Part shown: piece after piece, positions 21,943 to 33,790 of the stretch
Layout: each line of letters begins with the position of its first letter
Position numbering within the stretch: position 1 is the stretch's first letter
NCBI GenBank assembly: GCA_007644065.1
Contig: VJWN01000007.1
Span: 992,001-1,056,000, forward strand
Length of the DNA: 64,000 nt
Direction of reading: 5' to 3'
DNA from: Margaritispora aquatica
Taxonomy: Eukaryota; Ascomycota; Leotiomycetes; Helotiales; Discinellaceae
The notes under the pieces: generated by a model
Databases searched by the model: none
What the model saw: only the letters and a program-made list of their open reading frames with translations
Told to the model about the DNA's origin: nothing
Position numbers and translations under genes: made by a program

Positions 21943-22787
21943 TCAGAAGGGCTAGTTTCGAATTAGCTTGTGTTTAGATATGACAAACAAAAGACAACCC
22001 CCCGGAGAAAGACAACAAGGAAAATTAAGAAAAGGGTTGATCAGGGCAGTAAACTCGTGCAATGCGCTTTGGCACTCGTCGTATGCTAGTTGACCACACT
22101 TATGTTCTTGCAAGTTCACATCTAAACTGGCTGCAATGGTCTTTCCCTAACTGCTCTCTTGCAGCTCTGCTAACAGTGCAGAGGGACATCCCCATTGCAC
22201 CAAAAATTCTAATAGGAGAATGTCAAAACGTACGTTGTCAGAGGCAGGAATCTCCTTTACGAAGTGTGATCCGATGATTGGCACTTTCTATTGACAGTAT
22301 CAGCATATTTCTGCTATTTCCATCAAAATGACCGCATACCTGGAGGAGATCCTTGCGGAATCTGGGAACATCGGAGAGGAAGTAAACCGCAGTGAAGCCA
22401 GCGACACCACCAAATGCACCCAGAGTTATCCCACTGTATCAATCAGTCAATGGCCGTGGCAGTAACTTTGTATGAAAATGTCTTCGAGTTGCGCATGCTA
22501 AAGCAGGTTGGGCCAGGCTAAACGTACAGCTTGGTAGCACTCCTAATGGTCCATCCACGGATGTTTGGCTGAACTGTGTATCTGCCTTTGAATCAGCAAT
22601 TGCGCGGTTCATGCACGTATTGTAAAGCTCCTACTTGGGACCATAAGGACTCTTGTAGGTTCTGTATGATGGTTGAGACTTTGGAGGCGTAACGCCTGTC
22701 GAGGGATGGAGCTGTGCGAGCAAGATAGGTCAGCAGTTGTACAAGCATCAATTGGAAGCTGAGAATACTACATACTTCTCCAGACAT
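21943..22787 (-). CDS. QCR10: Cytochrome b-c1 complex subunit 10 (QCR10)
   Basis: Small inner-membrane subunit of respiratory complex III. I reconstruct six exons: 22776-22787 (12 nt, MSGE), 22635-22711, 22528-22581, 22340-22433, 22234-22287 and 21943-21951 (9 nt, Pro-Phe-stop). Intron lengths are 64, 53, 94, 52 and 282 nt. The protein is 99 aa. All junctions keep phase and use GT..AG. The core reads YTVQPNIRGW, then SATKLGITLGAFGGVAGF as the single membrane span, FLSDVPRFRKDLLQKVP and the C-terminal IPASDNPF, the typical ending of fungal QCR10. The long last intron is supported by a TAG acceptor right before CCC-TTC-TGA and by the family ending, so the tiny terminal exon is likely but inferred. 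Exon density is very high for such a short protein. Confidence 0.88.
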
Positions 22788-24152
22788 GTTTTTCAGAGGG
22801 TGGTGAGAGGTGTGGTTGGGTGTCAATCGCTGGGGCTTTGTAGGTATGTCGTCGAAGGAGAGATTCTGTCGGCGTGAGTCGGGTTCGAGATCACGTGATC
22901 TTTAAGTCAATGTCGACAAACAGCTTCTCATCTATTAACTGCATTCTTCCTAAGCAAAACATCTCAAACGCCTTATGAAAGACACAACTATGATATAGTG
23001 CTCAACTTCACAACTGATCTTGATTCTTATAATCCATGGCTGTATTTAATGACTATTTGGTTATAGAACATATTGAGACAGTGTAGCAAAGTCCGCTGAA
23101 TACAGATCCTATCTCAAATTGCTCTCGCAGGATTTTCAAATTTCATCGTCAATAACACAGCCGATCATCTTTCGCCCATCAAAGGCTATATGCATCCATG
23201 TCATGTATCAAGCCCACTTGATGATCTAGTAAGCTTCTGGGTCTCCGTTGGACAGCTGGCTCTCTCGGAATACCCGTTTGGAGACTAAACGAGGATATTC
23301 TTTACAATTGTAGTATTCGAGCTAATGAACATGCCAGAATTAGTTTAGGGTGGAGATCTTCATCACCTAACAGGGCTTTTATGTCAACTCTGTGGCAGAA
23401 AAATACAAAACGAAAGCTTCAATTTTTCTTCGTTTGTCAGGATAGTCGATCATCTTATGTCGAAGTGGACAAAGGATGCGTGTCTATTCGTGTTCCTGAT
23501 GAAAACCGTTGATTCTTAGATCCGAGCACTTCCTCGCATGAGTTCCGTGAAGTATTTCCATGCTTCTAACCGCTAGCAGTGCCATTAGTTTTCAGCTACC
23601 TCACGTCAAAGCCGATCTCCATCATTCTACAGTCACAACTCCGCAATCCGCTTTCCCTGGTCGAGAAGTTACCAGCGAGGCGATTTCAGTAGATCAAGCT
23701 TTCCATGGCGATCCAGAGCAGCGTTATTTTAAAGATCTCAACCTAAATGTGTAATAGCTAGTCCTCTTTCACTTTCATACAGTTAGACCTGATTGGAGCC
23801 GAAGTTTTCCTTTCCCTTCCTGGTTCGCACATACATGCATCTTTCCCGAGGAGAGGCGTTTTCGGGATTTCAGAGCCTATGTTTGGAAGACTCATTTTCA
23901 ATTCACGTAAAGAACATTGGACCTAAGTGATATTATTCCACATTCACAAGCTGCTCAATATGCCCTTTGCATTAGTGTTCAAAAGCAGGAACATAGTCAG
24001 GTTCTCAAACTCAAAAAGGACTCTAGTTTAACCGTTACAACATACTGCAGCTGAAGGTCTTTGAGCTTCTGTTCAAATAGTATCCTCCCAACTGTAATGA
24101 ACTTCATCTCCAATATTTTTGTCCTCTCTTAGACACTCAATCATATGCTAAG
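22788..24152. other. Intergenic region, no gene seen
   Basis: This 1.4-kb spacer lies upstream of both QCR10 (minus) and the decayed peptidase gene (plus). Only short open frames such as 23560-23754 occur. The QCR10 promoter should lie in the first few hundred bases. Confidence 0.55.
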
Positions 24153-26834
24153 ATGCGTTCTTGATTGATCACTTTGGCCGCCTTGTCGGCAGGTGGGCTT
24201 GCCGCACCTTCAGCTTCAAACAGCACTACCAACAGCACATTGGCTACATCTGAGCCTTGCGGAATTATCACGCAAATACTTACAGAGTATTATAGCGATC
24301 CCTAGAGTAAGCTTAGCTACTAGTTTTCTGCATGTGTCGCTAACTTTTAATGAATATGAAGCTACTTTGTATGGGTTTCGACCCTCGCTTGCTCATCCTG
24401 GCGACCAGCATCAACAACTCCCTTGCCGCTTCATATATTACCGAACTGGGCAAATTCATTGAATTTCAGTCAACACTGGCATATTTGGAAAGTGAGTCCT
24501 CTCGTATGAACCGAGGAGTGGTTAGTCTAAGAACCGCATTTCAGATCCACCACTTGATTACTTCTATCCGCCTGTTGACATCCTGGATGGACTCCGACAA
24601 ATTAGGATAAAGGTTGCCGCGGGTGGATATAAAAGTCAATATGAATTCGACTTGACTCTCAATTACTTGATCAATAGAGCACATGATGATCATCTCTATA
24701 TTGACACTTGTGCCTCTCAGGCTATCAATTTCCAACGAGGATCTGGTACAAGAAATATTCTTCAGCTAGTTTCAGTCTCGAGTGATGCTCCGGATGGTAC
24801 AAAACTTCCTAAACTATAACTACGGTAGGTTTTGCTATTAGTTTTATCGAGGAAAGACATCCTTAATATGGTTTTAGATGACCTCATTGCAAGCCGGTCG
24901 TACAATCAAAGCGCATCTCCAATCGTTAGCATCAATGGAACTTCAATCGCACTGAGCACCCAAGCAATTGCGTCAATTGTTAAGTCAGACCCGGATGCTT
25001 CTTACAATCAACTGCTTTGGAATTATGGTTCGGCTCCTCGTGTAGGGTATGTATATCTCCTATATATTGTGTGCGCCTCGAGACTAATAGTTCTCAGTGG
25101 ATTCAATGGGATTTTTACTTCTACCAATAGCTATACATATCCAGGAGATTGGTCGGACGTTACTTATGCAAATGGCACCACGGTTTCCTTCCAGAATGTT
25201 GTCATCACCTCCAGTGAAACTTGGAGTGTTGACATTGTTGATGGGAAAACTTTCACAGAATACTTCTGCATTGCGCCAGCGCAACACAGTCGAACCAATT
25301 CATCAACCAGTCCAACATAAAGTGCAACCCCAGCTACAGGCACAACAGCGCCAACTCTTTTGGGATACCCATACTACTCCATTGTGAAAGATCCTAACAA
25401 CCAGATTGCTGGATACTTCTTGAATGCTACCGAATATCAAGACACGGCTATTCTTCGCATACCTTCGTTCCTCAATGAGACTGCGCCAACTCTAGAGGCT
25501 CCGGTCACATTTCGGAACACGAGGCGGGATTTCTTCGTTGCAACCAAAGCAGCTAACAAGGCGAAGCTTATTATAGATGTCAGTGGAAATGGGGGAGGTA
25601 ATACAATTCTGCCCAACGATCCGGTAAGTAAAAGTCATTATTTTTACTTCTTGATTACTTTCTTGAGTATTAACTTATACAGTTCATCGCCTCTTTCCCA
25701 CAATCGAGCCCTATGGCGGTGGACGTATTGGGATCAGCACAGCAGGAAACTATTATGGCACTGTGTTCCAAGCTATACCGGACCTCTGTGTTGGCGATCA
25801 TGACATCCGACAAAGCGACCATAGCCCAAACCAAAGCTGCACTCTTTGCAGCACCATGGGACTACCGGTTGGACGAGAGCACCTACACTACTTTTCCCTC
25901 CTGTGACGCTGAATGGCGACATCTTCACGGCTCTGACCATTCCTCCACCGAACAACACGTTCTACGACGTGATTAGTGATGTTATTGTGCCCGTTGGAAC
26001 TGCCACAGCCATTCGAGACGCTGAATGTTCTTCTGTTGACTGATGGGATTCTGGTAGATCCAAGAGTTATCTTTGTTGGATTCAACTGACGTATAAATTC
26101 AGCACGTTCTATCCTTGCCAAATTCCTAACTCGCCAAGCTGGTGTCAAGACAATTGTCGTTGGAGTCGTCCTCAGACTGCACCTATGCAAGCCATTGGGG
26201 GTGTCAAGGGAACACTCGCTTGTAAGCGACCACCTTCCACTTACCTTCAATCTCAATATGTGCCTGAGAAACGACACGCTCTGCTCCCCAACCTTATATT
26301 GCTCCTTGAGCACACTAACATCTCATAGATCCATACTCCAATCTAGCTCTCCTCTCCAACATTCTCACTAGCTACACTCTTGCACAATACCTACCCAGTG
26401 TCGTCGTCCGAGCCGCAGCCGCCTACCTCCCTGGTCTCAATCCACCCCCTCTCGGCGAACCCAGTCTTGGGAACTTCGGCGTCAATTTGCGCGACAACAT
26501 CCAACCAACAGGTTCCCCTGGACTGCAAGGCAAGAATGGGGTACCACTGCAGTTTATCTTTGAGCCGGCAGATTGTAGAATTTGGTACGATCAGGTCACG
26601 GTGACGAGCCCGTTGGCGTTGTGGGAGATGGTGCATGATATTGCTTGGAAGGGAGGGAAGTGTGCGGTGGGGAGTCTGCAGGGGAATGGGACGAGCAGTG
26701 GTGGGAGTGGGAGTGCAAGTGGGACTGGGAATGGGACGTCAAGTCCATCATTCACCAATGCTGTAAGAAAGAGTGCGGCGAGTGCCTGGGGAGTGATTGT
26801 TGCTGCTCTGATTGTCTGTTGGTCGTTGGTATAA
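24153..26834 (+). pseudogene. Decayed S41 (CPAF-like) peptidase gene with GPI-type C-terminus
   Basis: Fragments in order match a fungal secreted S41-family serine peptidase. They are a signal-like leader with EPCGIITQIL, FIEFQSTLAYLE, PPVDILDGLRQIR, AHDDHLYIDTC, LVSVSSDAP, SPIVSINGTS, KLIIDVSGNGGG (the usual LIIDvsgNGGG block), TIEPYGGGR, LLTDGI, AGVKTIVVG, APMQAIGGVKGT and PLQFIFEPADCRIWY, then a Gly/Ser-rich linker and a hydrophobic tail (26760-26831) typical of GPI anchoring. The frame is broken: stops at 24162-24164 (TGA, fourth codon), 24303-24305 (TAG) and 25318-25320 (TAA), and frame changes near 24395, 24815, 25907 and 26163. Plausible introns remain at 24492, about 25626 and other sites. 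Each stop can be explained by a single C-to-T change (CGA, CAG, CAA). The last exon (about 26330-26834) is still open. It is unlikely to make a full enzyme. Confidence 0.78.
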
Positions 26835-28651
26835 TGTGGTTGAGACGAGGAAATGCACCATAGCGAGGAGGACTTCGTGAGAGGGACAGGAATAGTAGAA
26901 GTAGAAGAGTTTTCGGTCACTTTGAGATTATATATATATGAAGGGTTAAAGTAGCCTCGTTATTGACTATAGTACTTTTATCTATCCCAACACCAACCAA
27001 AGAATATATCTCGAGACACACGACAATTGTGAATACCTTCATCACATGATAATCCATCCACTATCTCATCTCCCCCTCGCTCGTGACCAAACCACATCCC
27101 GCATTTTCCCATTCCCAGTCCCTTTCATTCCCATGTCCCATTCTCGCCCCCACCCGACCAGGCGTCCCTTCCCTTCTTCCCGTTCTCCATTCGTTCGTTC
27201 TTCCAAATGCCCATGTCCTCATTCGCTACGAAGGTAAATCTTACCACGGGTACTTGACCTAGATCTTAAAGGCTGCATATCGCCAGCACCACTGTACAGT
27301 ACAGTACCACTGTGAGGTGAGCTGCAGCGGGGTTTACTTTTTCCTTTTTGGCGCTAAGGTGGTAATCAATCGATCTGATCGGTTGGAAGTCAGGGAGTGG
27401 ATAGTCAGGATAAGAGGATAAGAAGAATAAGATAGGCGCACGCACGACAGCAGTGCATACTAGTACTGTGTCGGTATAAGGAATGGCCGGTTGTGCGAGA
27501 GCGGCACTCAAAGCAGAACAGGTTAAGGCAAAGCAGAGAGAGCGAATAGTGAGGGAGGGGAATTTGAAGCGATATGGTGGGTATGAAGTTTTTGGAGCTA
27601 AATGATTGAGGATATACTTTCTTTTAGTTCTTTTGCTCTTTCTTGATTCTTTGTAAAGTTAAGTAATGATGTGTATAGAAAGAAAAAAAAAAAAGACTTT
27701 GTTACCTTGTGAAGTATAATAGTATAGTATAGTATAGTATAGTGGTATATAATAGGTAGAAATGTCATAACCGAGATCTCCCAGCTTCCCTTCCCTTGAG
27801 CCATTTTCTCCATGTTTCCTTCTGATCCCGAGGAATCCCGGACAATTGATGTCCGAGCACCTGTACTGTTTTGGTACTGTCTAGGTACTGGTGGTACATC
27901 TGCCAGTTCTGCCAGTTCGGCCAGTTCGGCCACAAGCAAAAAGATTCTTGGCGTCGATCCAACTTTCCTCAGAGGTGTTCCATCGTTTACCTTAGTCGCA
28001 CCACCACTATTTACCGTACCGCAAACTGTACCACCACCGCCGTCATCCCATCCCATCGCATCCCATCCTTCACCCGTCGTTAGTCAACTACCACGAACCG
28101 TACGATACACTACCTACCCCGCCTTTCGATTTAGACCTTATAGACCAAGACATCCTCCATCTGCGAGTCTGCAATACATAAAACAAGAGTTCACGACGAC
28201 AAGGCAGAGAGCGAGGCAAGGGATTGACGAATTGCATATCTGGAATCCACCTGCACGGTGATTAGAAGAGCGAAGGTTGCAGCGAGAGGAGAACGACTGC
28301 TGGTATATTAGCCTCGGGTTAGACAAGAACAGGAGAAAGGAATGCGAAGGCGATAGTGAGGTTGACGATCTCAAGGAGAGGATAGAAGAAGAAGCGTTTC
28401 GAGAGAAGTGACTGGACTAGGATCCGCCTTGCCTGATTCCTGCAACACACGATTCGATTCGATTCAAACGCATACACGCACGCATCGTGCCGGACCAGGA
28501 ACCCAAAATATCTCCCTCTTCTGGATCCATACAGAGCCAAACTCTCCGTTGGGACCACGGCTGTTGCCCTTGTGATACCTCACGACCTTGACGGTCTATT
28601 CCTTACTCCAACAAACCTGCCTCGCCTTTGACAGAGACACAAACAGCAACT
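26835..28651. promoter_or_regulatory. Long leader/promoter region with pyrimidine-rich tract
   Basis: Nothing here has a domain. Bases 27050-27236 are strongly pyrimidine-rich and end ACGAAG/GTAAAT, a possible splice donor, so this could be a non-coding first exon of the gene at 28652. A pentanucleotide repeat lies at 27720-27743. Four copies of a GCCAGTTC-type unit lie at 27900-27933. The open frame at 27812-28261 is Ser/Pro-rich and reads like low-complexity leader sequence. Confidence 0.4.
27720..27743. repeat. AGTAT pentanucleotide microsatellite
   Basis: About five perfect head-to-tail AGTAT units lie within an AT-rich stretch. Confidence 0.85.
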
Positions 28652-29149
28652 ATGCCGACCCAACGCCCCTTCTTCGCAAATTTCCTTGCCGCGTTCAGAG
28701 CCCACTCTGCCATCCAACAGGGCAAAGCAACCTCTTCACCCTCAGCACAAACACAACAAGCATCCGTACATACTAGCACACATACATCCGGCTCTTCGCC
28801 CTCACAGCCTCGAACCATAAATCCAAGTACGAATACCAAGCCTGGAGCCACAACAACAGCGCTCACGGCATTAGCGTCGCCGAGGACTCACTCTACGAGT
28901 CCGTTATCTACATCACCGGGTGCAGGAGGACCTATGAGTCCTTCAGAAGCGAATGGGAGATATATGACAAGTAGTAGGAATCGAAGGGGAAGTGATAGCT
29001 CGAGTGAGGGTTTCAGGGATGTGCTTGGAGCAGAGAAGTGGTATATTGGTGGTAGGACGGCGGGAGGCGAGGAACGGTACTTTAAGCTTGGTGTCGTGAG
29101 GAGGCAGAGGAGTGGTGATCGGTTGAGTTTAGATAGGTTAAGTCTATGA
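28652..29149 (+). CDS. Small Ser-rich protein of unknown function
   Basis: Intronless 165-aa frame starting MPTQRPFFANFLAAFRAHSA. I chose this ATG because it follows a CAACT context and a pyrimidine-rich leader, and because the frame further upstream is not constrained. The N-terminal 20 residues form a basic amphipathic helix. The middle (about 25-100) is Ser/Thr/Gln/Pro-rich and disordered. The C-terminus is ordered and distinctive: GFRDVLGAEKWYIGG, GGEERYFKLGVVRRQ and a final RLSLDRLSL repeat. Conserved ends around a disordered middle suggest a real regulatory or adaptor-type protein, but I cannot assign a family or function. No signal peptide or membrane span. Confidence 0.7.
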   Translation: MPTQRPFFANFLAAFRAHSAIQQGKATSSPSAQTQQASVHTSTHTSGSSPSQPRTINPSTNTKPGATTTALTALASPRTHSTSPLSTSPGAGGPMSPSEANGRYMTSSRNRRGSDSSSEGFRDVLGAEKWYIGGRTAGGEERYFKLGVVRRQRSGDRLSLDRLSL

Positions 29150-29579
29150 GACTTCCTTCTCTTAAATTGTTTACTCTTCTTGGGAATGACTAGGGATGGA
29201 CTTGGAGGTTGCATATATGACGGATAGGCTATACGGCCACCTGATGGGTGATCAGGTTAGGGTTGGTTCATACGGGCTAGATTGGCGAGTGGGATATTGC
29301 ACTGCGGTGGATCGGGAAGCTACATGGCTATGCAGCGAACGGCGTTATGGTTTGGGAATGAATGAACGGCCGGGTATGGATGGCACTGGATTGGGATGGT
29401 GGCTTGGTACAGGATGATTGTACACGCATCTCAGATTTCACATCATATCACATCTGTCTATATCTATCTTTCTGTCTATATACACAGAACACCCCGTGTT
29501 TCGGCGGGGTAGAATAAGAATAAAAGTGTCACCACTACATGGATTATTCAACAGTTACACTGTTCCCCTTTCTCCAACA

Positions 29580-29653
29580 CTGCTACTGCTACTGCTACTG
29601 CTACTGCTACTGCTACTGCTACTGCTACTGCTACTGCTACTGCTACTGCTGCT
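29580..29653. repeat. CTGCTA hexanucleotide array (about 12 units)
   Basis: CTGCTA repeats head to tail about twelve times with almost no variation, then ends in CTGCTGAC. In one frame it would encode polyleucine, but no real gene surrounds it. Confidence 0.95.
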
Positions 29654-30559
29654 GACTTGACAGGATGGTGGGGTCTTCGTCCTGAAAATGGATGAATCGG
29701 TGTTCATTGAGAGCATGCGAACTAACTTTTAGACTCCGAGCTTCATACTAAGTAGTAGTGAGTATCTAATCAACCATCTCATTTCTTCACACCATTCATC
29801 ACCTCGATGTTTTACCCCTTGTTGTAGCAGCAGCTATAAAAACACACTACCTCGCCTTGCTCCCAAACCGCGCCCTGGGAAACAAACCAAAATCCACCTG
29901 CAGCAATGCATCCATACCTCCATGAACTATTCACTTAGGCATCGAGGCACGTAGGTGATTTTGGGACTGCTCGTTTGGTTTGACATGGGATGTTCTGGTT
30001 GGTGTTGCTGTTGGTTGGGTTGTGTCTTGATAGTGGTGATGGATGGTGATGGGAGGTTTGGATCGGGTTTTGTCGTTGTCATTGTCGTTGTTGTCGTTGC
30101 TTTTGTCGTTGCTTCCATCGCTGACAGTGTTGGTCGAAAGAAAGACGGTATGTCAGAGAGCTCTTTTCACTTGGTACGTACCAGTTTGTATGTTTCATCC
30201 TCGATCTAAGCATTTAATCCTAGGTAAGCCTTGACTCTCTCATACTTTAATTCTGTAGTTGAGATGCAGCTTTGATCTGGATTTGAACGAATTTGGATCT
30301 GAATCTGCGATCTGCTATCTTGAGATCTGAGCTCTGTACTCCTTTTTCTTCTGCTGCTTGATGGATTTGAGCGTATTGGATATTGGGGAGGGGGGTTATA
30401 GATGTGTTCTCCTAAAGTGCTGTGGAGAAGAGGACGTCATTTATAATTTAATTCAGCATGGAATTAATATCCAGTGGCGATTTAGCGATTTGGATGAGAT
30501 TTGAGGTTGAGTGCATGATTTCGAGTGACTTTAAACTCTAAACTTCGTTATTTTTTGAA

Positions 30560-31000
30560 TTGCCGTTACCATTTATCTTCACCAGATCAATATTTCTCCA
30601 AGGGTTATAGATGTACATAAGCCTTTACTTACTTATCCATGCCTTACGGAAGCAATATCATCATAAAATATAGCAAGTATGACCATATATTGATTGTTAT
30701 AAAAAAACAACTAGAATTTATCAAATCTTTAACGGGTTTTACTATTGTCTATAAAAAAATAATCCTTTTTCTTCGGCAGCTAATCTTCGGGCTTCGTTAT
30801 ATTTTATAACGAAACCAATATGAAAAGTAACGGACCTTACTAGAAATTCGAAAATAACGAAAAAGCTACATTATAACTACTATTTTTATGAATCTATCTA
30901 CTGCCTTCGGATCTGCTACCGAACTACTTTAATAGCTATTACCTTCAGATCTAGTCAAAGGAACGTGAGGGGAGTAAGGTATTTGTGGTGAGAGAGTGGC
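30560..31000. mobile_element. Possible eroded transposon remnant (AT-rich)
   Basis: Composition drops sharply relative to both sides, with many A/T runs, and the words TTCGGATCTGCTACCGAA and CCTTCAGATCTAG recur in related forms. No coding remnant, terminal repeat pair or target duplication could be defined, so this is a composition-based guess. Confidence 0.3.
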
Positions 31001-32174
31001 AAAATACCCGGACACGGCCTGTTATATATAGTACGAGGGATCCGGATACGATATACTGGCCTCTTTCCGTCTATATTAGAGGTATATGTCTGTTTTTATA
31101 TCTATATAACGAACCTGCTTCCGTAGGGATGAGCATACTATGTGCACATGGGTTAGATACGTCCTCGTCCAAGGAGCAGACTGGTGCTTTTGCTGCAGTG
31201 TGTTTGGATATCCAAGGTGTCGGCGAGAGCTGGAAGTACGCAGTACATGAGTACGCTGGTTAGATTTTGTGCGTGGCTTCCCAGGCAATGATTCGAAAAG
31301 AGTTATATAAGTCTCTTTTTAGACTTTGTGAGGTTGATTTGCTGTCATGGGACGTTTATATTGCTGTCAATCCGTTACTTTCCTTTCGTTGTCACACTTC
31401 ACTGGATAGTCCAAATATTTTGAAGAAAAAAAAGCCATGGATCAACGTGTTCTGATCTCGAAAATTCGCGTTGAGTTTCACAGTAAAATGGGATCTTTCC
31501 TCGGTTGAACAACGGTACTTACCTTACCTAGGTAAGGATACTTTGTAAGCCAGTAATCCGAGTGCTCTTTGCACTTTCGAAGACCATAGGGTTTGGATCT
31601 AGAACTAAAGCTAGTGGCTTGTATATATAACTCATGGGGAGCTATTCAACCACATTGTGGTAAATGAGAGATGAAGTGAAGTATACACTCTATTGAAGCT
31701 TTGGAATATGCAAGTCAAAACTTCGAAAAGTCAGATGATACCTTCCTAACTTTCAGGCATACCAACACGTGCCTTCGTTATAGTGATGTCATGAGCATGG
31801 TATTATAGTCATACTTTATCCAACGTTCGTATTTGATCTTGTTGGTTACCTCCGCAGTGCGCTATCCGTCTTACTATGGCACAGTGCACATTTTGGTAGA
31901 TGCCTGATCCGAGTCTTAAGCGATGCCTCAAGCACTTTTCAATTCAATACGAAATTTCTCTACCTTTGTGCCGCAGCTAAGGGGATAGCGCACTCTAGAG
32001 GCAACCACAAAGATTAAATATCGACCTCACAGTAAAACTTCATCCTTTCACCTTCAAACCGAACACGTCGAAAAGAATCTACACAGCAGTGGCTTGAAAA
32101 CCTGAATCACCAGTTCTGCCGATTTATAACATCTATCGACCTCTATCCCTATTATATCCACGATATCGTCACCA

Positions 32175-33790
32175 ATGTCGCTGATTACAGCCAACATGAT
32201 ATCTTGGCACAAATTTCCCACAGAGCTTCGTCTTATATTCTTGGAACTCTTGATAGAGGACGGCTGTAGCTTGGCTGCTTTCGCCACAGTGTCGCGGGAG
32301 TGGCAGAAGATCATCGAGCGGCATAACTTCTCCTGCATCAAGCTCACACCGTCACGCATCGCCCAATTTGGTTCGATGGTTCATCGCAATAGAAGTCTCG
32401 TGCGCTACATTTGGCTTTGCTTGGAACTCGAAGAATATGATTGCACCGAATGTAACTCAGAAGATCCAGAATCACAGGGTCTAAGTAACGCAGATAATGT
32501 CCTGATCACCACATCATTACAAGATATCTTCTCAACACTTAGCATATGGGAACCACAGGATAGCTTGATATTAGATATCAGCGTCTACTCCCTCAGTGAC
32601 TCAGAGCATTGGTTCAAACATCTGACCATTGAGCCTGATGTTGCTTCCGACATGTTTGGCCAGGATCAACAAGCAGAGCAGTCGATGCTGGTCAAAGCTA
32701 GCGACCACAATCATGAATGGACTTTTGGTAGTCGAAATTACAGTCCCCCCTTTGATGCTATCAACAAGGTCTTCGACGAAATCATGGGCGAGGGACCGTT
32801 TGATACCGAAGAACAAGAAAGCGAGTGGTGGCAACAACTTCCATTGGTCCCGGCAGTGACAGGTGTGCTCCTCCGTCAACAGAGCCGCCGACGATGGAAG
32901 CCAGCTGCGTTGGCACATATGTTCTCACGTCTACCTGAACTCCGGGAAATTAATTATGAGCCTTGGAGGGAATGGTACGATATCCAGCAGCGGTGGACAG
33001 ACCAAGGTCAGTGCCACTACGTCAGCTCATCGTTCTCCTCCACTTCTGTGTTCTATTTATACTATTGGCTGCTGATAACTTGCTAATAATTTTGTTCTTT
33101 GTAGCTCTACGACTTCTTTTTGAGTCGCTCTCTTCCGATCGACTACGGAGCCTTATAATTTTCGAGAATTTCGATGATATGTACCCAGCTAGCTACATGG
33201 ACATGGGCTGTGATCCTGTGCGAATACCATCCTCTCATGTCAGCCGGGCCGTTGCTAATGCCAGTCTCACCCTTGAACACCTCTCAGCGTCGTACATTGT
33301 GGACGCTAAAGATTTTTTCAATGCTCGAGAACTTACCTGGAAGTGGCCCAACTTGACTTGGCTTGCGCTGACTTCACGACTGCTCGTGCCACAGGGGCAC
33401 CAGTCGGATTTGGATGGCATGCTATGGGCAGCAGCAGCAGCAGCCATGAAAATGCCAAATCTTGAGATAATGGAAATATGGAACGGAGAAAGGGGATTGG
33501 CGATGCTCTTCAGGTACCAGCGAGCTAAGCGAGGGCCACGTGCTGTAATAACCTTGAGAGGAACATGGGAATTGGTCCTGCGACCTGCTGTGGTCCAGGC
33601 TTGGGAATCCGTAGCACTGAAGCATGGCGGCCAAGGACATGTTGTTGTCAGGGAGTTACTGGATGCTGGTTGTGTTAAGTCTCATGGTGATGCCATAAGC
33701 CATTTGAAACTGTCAAGGCCGGTCATTCGCCCTGTCTCATTGCGGCAGATTCAGATGGCGCACTCAGTTCGAGAAAAGGTGCAAAGCTAA
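32175..33790 (+). CDS. F-box protein with DUF6546-like C-terminal region
   Basis: Two exons (32175-33006 and 33105-33790, one 98-nt intron with TTTGTAG acceptor) give 505 aa. An F-box-like motif lies at residues 12-55 (WHKFPTELRLIFLELL, then FATVSREWQKIIERHNF), which in this class binds Skp1. The rest has the layout I recall for fungal DUF6546 proteins: ITPSRI-like segment, RLPELREINYEPWREW, then after the splice LFESLSSDRLRSLIIFENF, LEHLSASYIVDAKDFF, LTWLALTSRLL and MPNLEIMEIWNGERGLAMLFRY. Such genes are numerous in filamentous ascomycetes, and individual substrates are unknown; it may select targets for SCF-type ubiquitination. The reading frame is intact although the flanks are AT-rich and repeat-bearing. 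Confidence 0.85.

Larger units (their letters stand above)
29150..32174. other. Long repeat-bearing, AT-rich spacer
   Basis: The left part (to about 30.4 kb) is of ordinary composition with a CTGCTA array. From about 30560 to 31000 the sequence becomes strongly AT-rich with many short runs and TTCGG/TTACGAAA-type words, which looks like an eroded mobile element. The 93-codon frame at 30985-31263 has no domain. A 16-nt perfect palindrome lies at 31522-31537. The last few hundred bases form the promoter of the F-box gene. Confidence 0.5.

Noticed and set aside
27598..28261. Ser/Pro/Gly-rich frames on both strands upstream of 28652
   Set aside because: Low-complexity sequence with no start context; more likely leader or promoter.
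30985..31263. 92-codon plus-strand frame
   Set aside because: No similarity to a known family visible and placed in a degraded AT-rich stretch.
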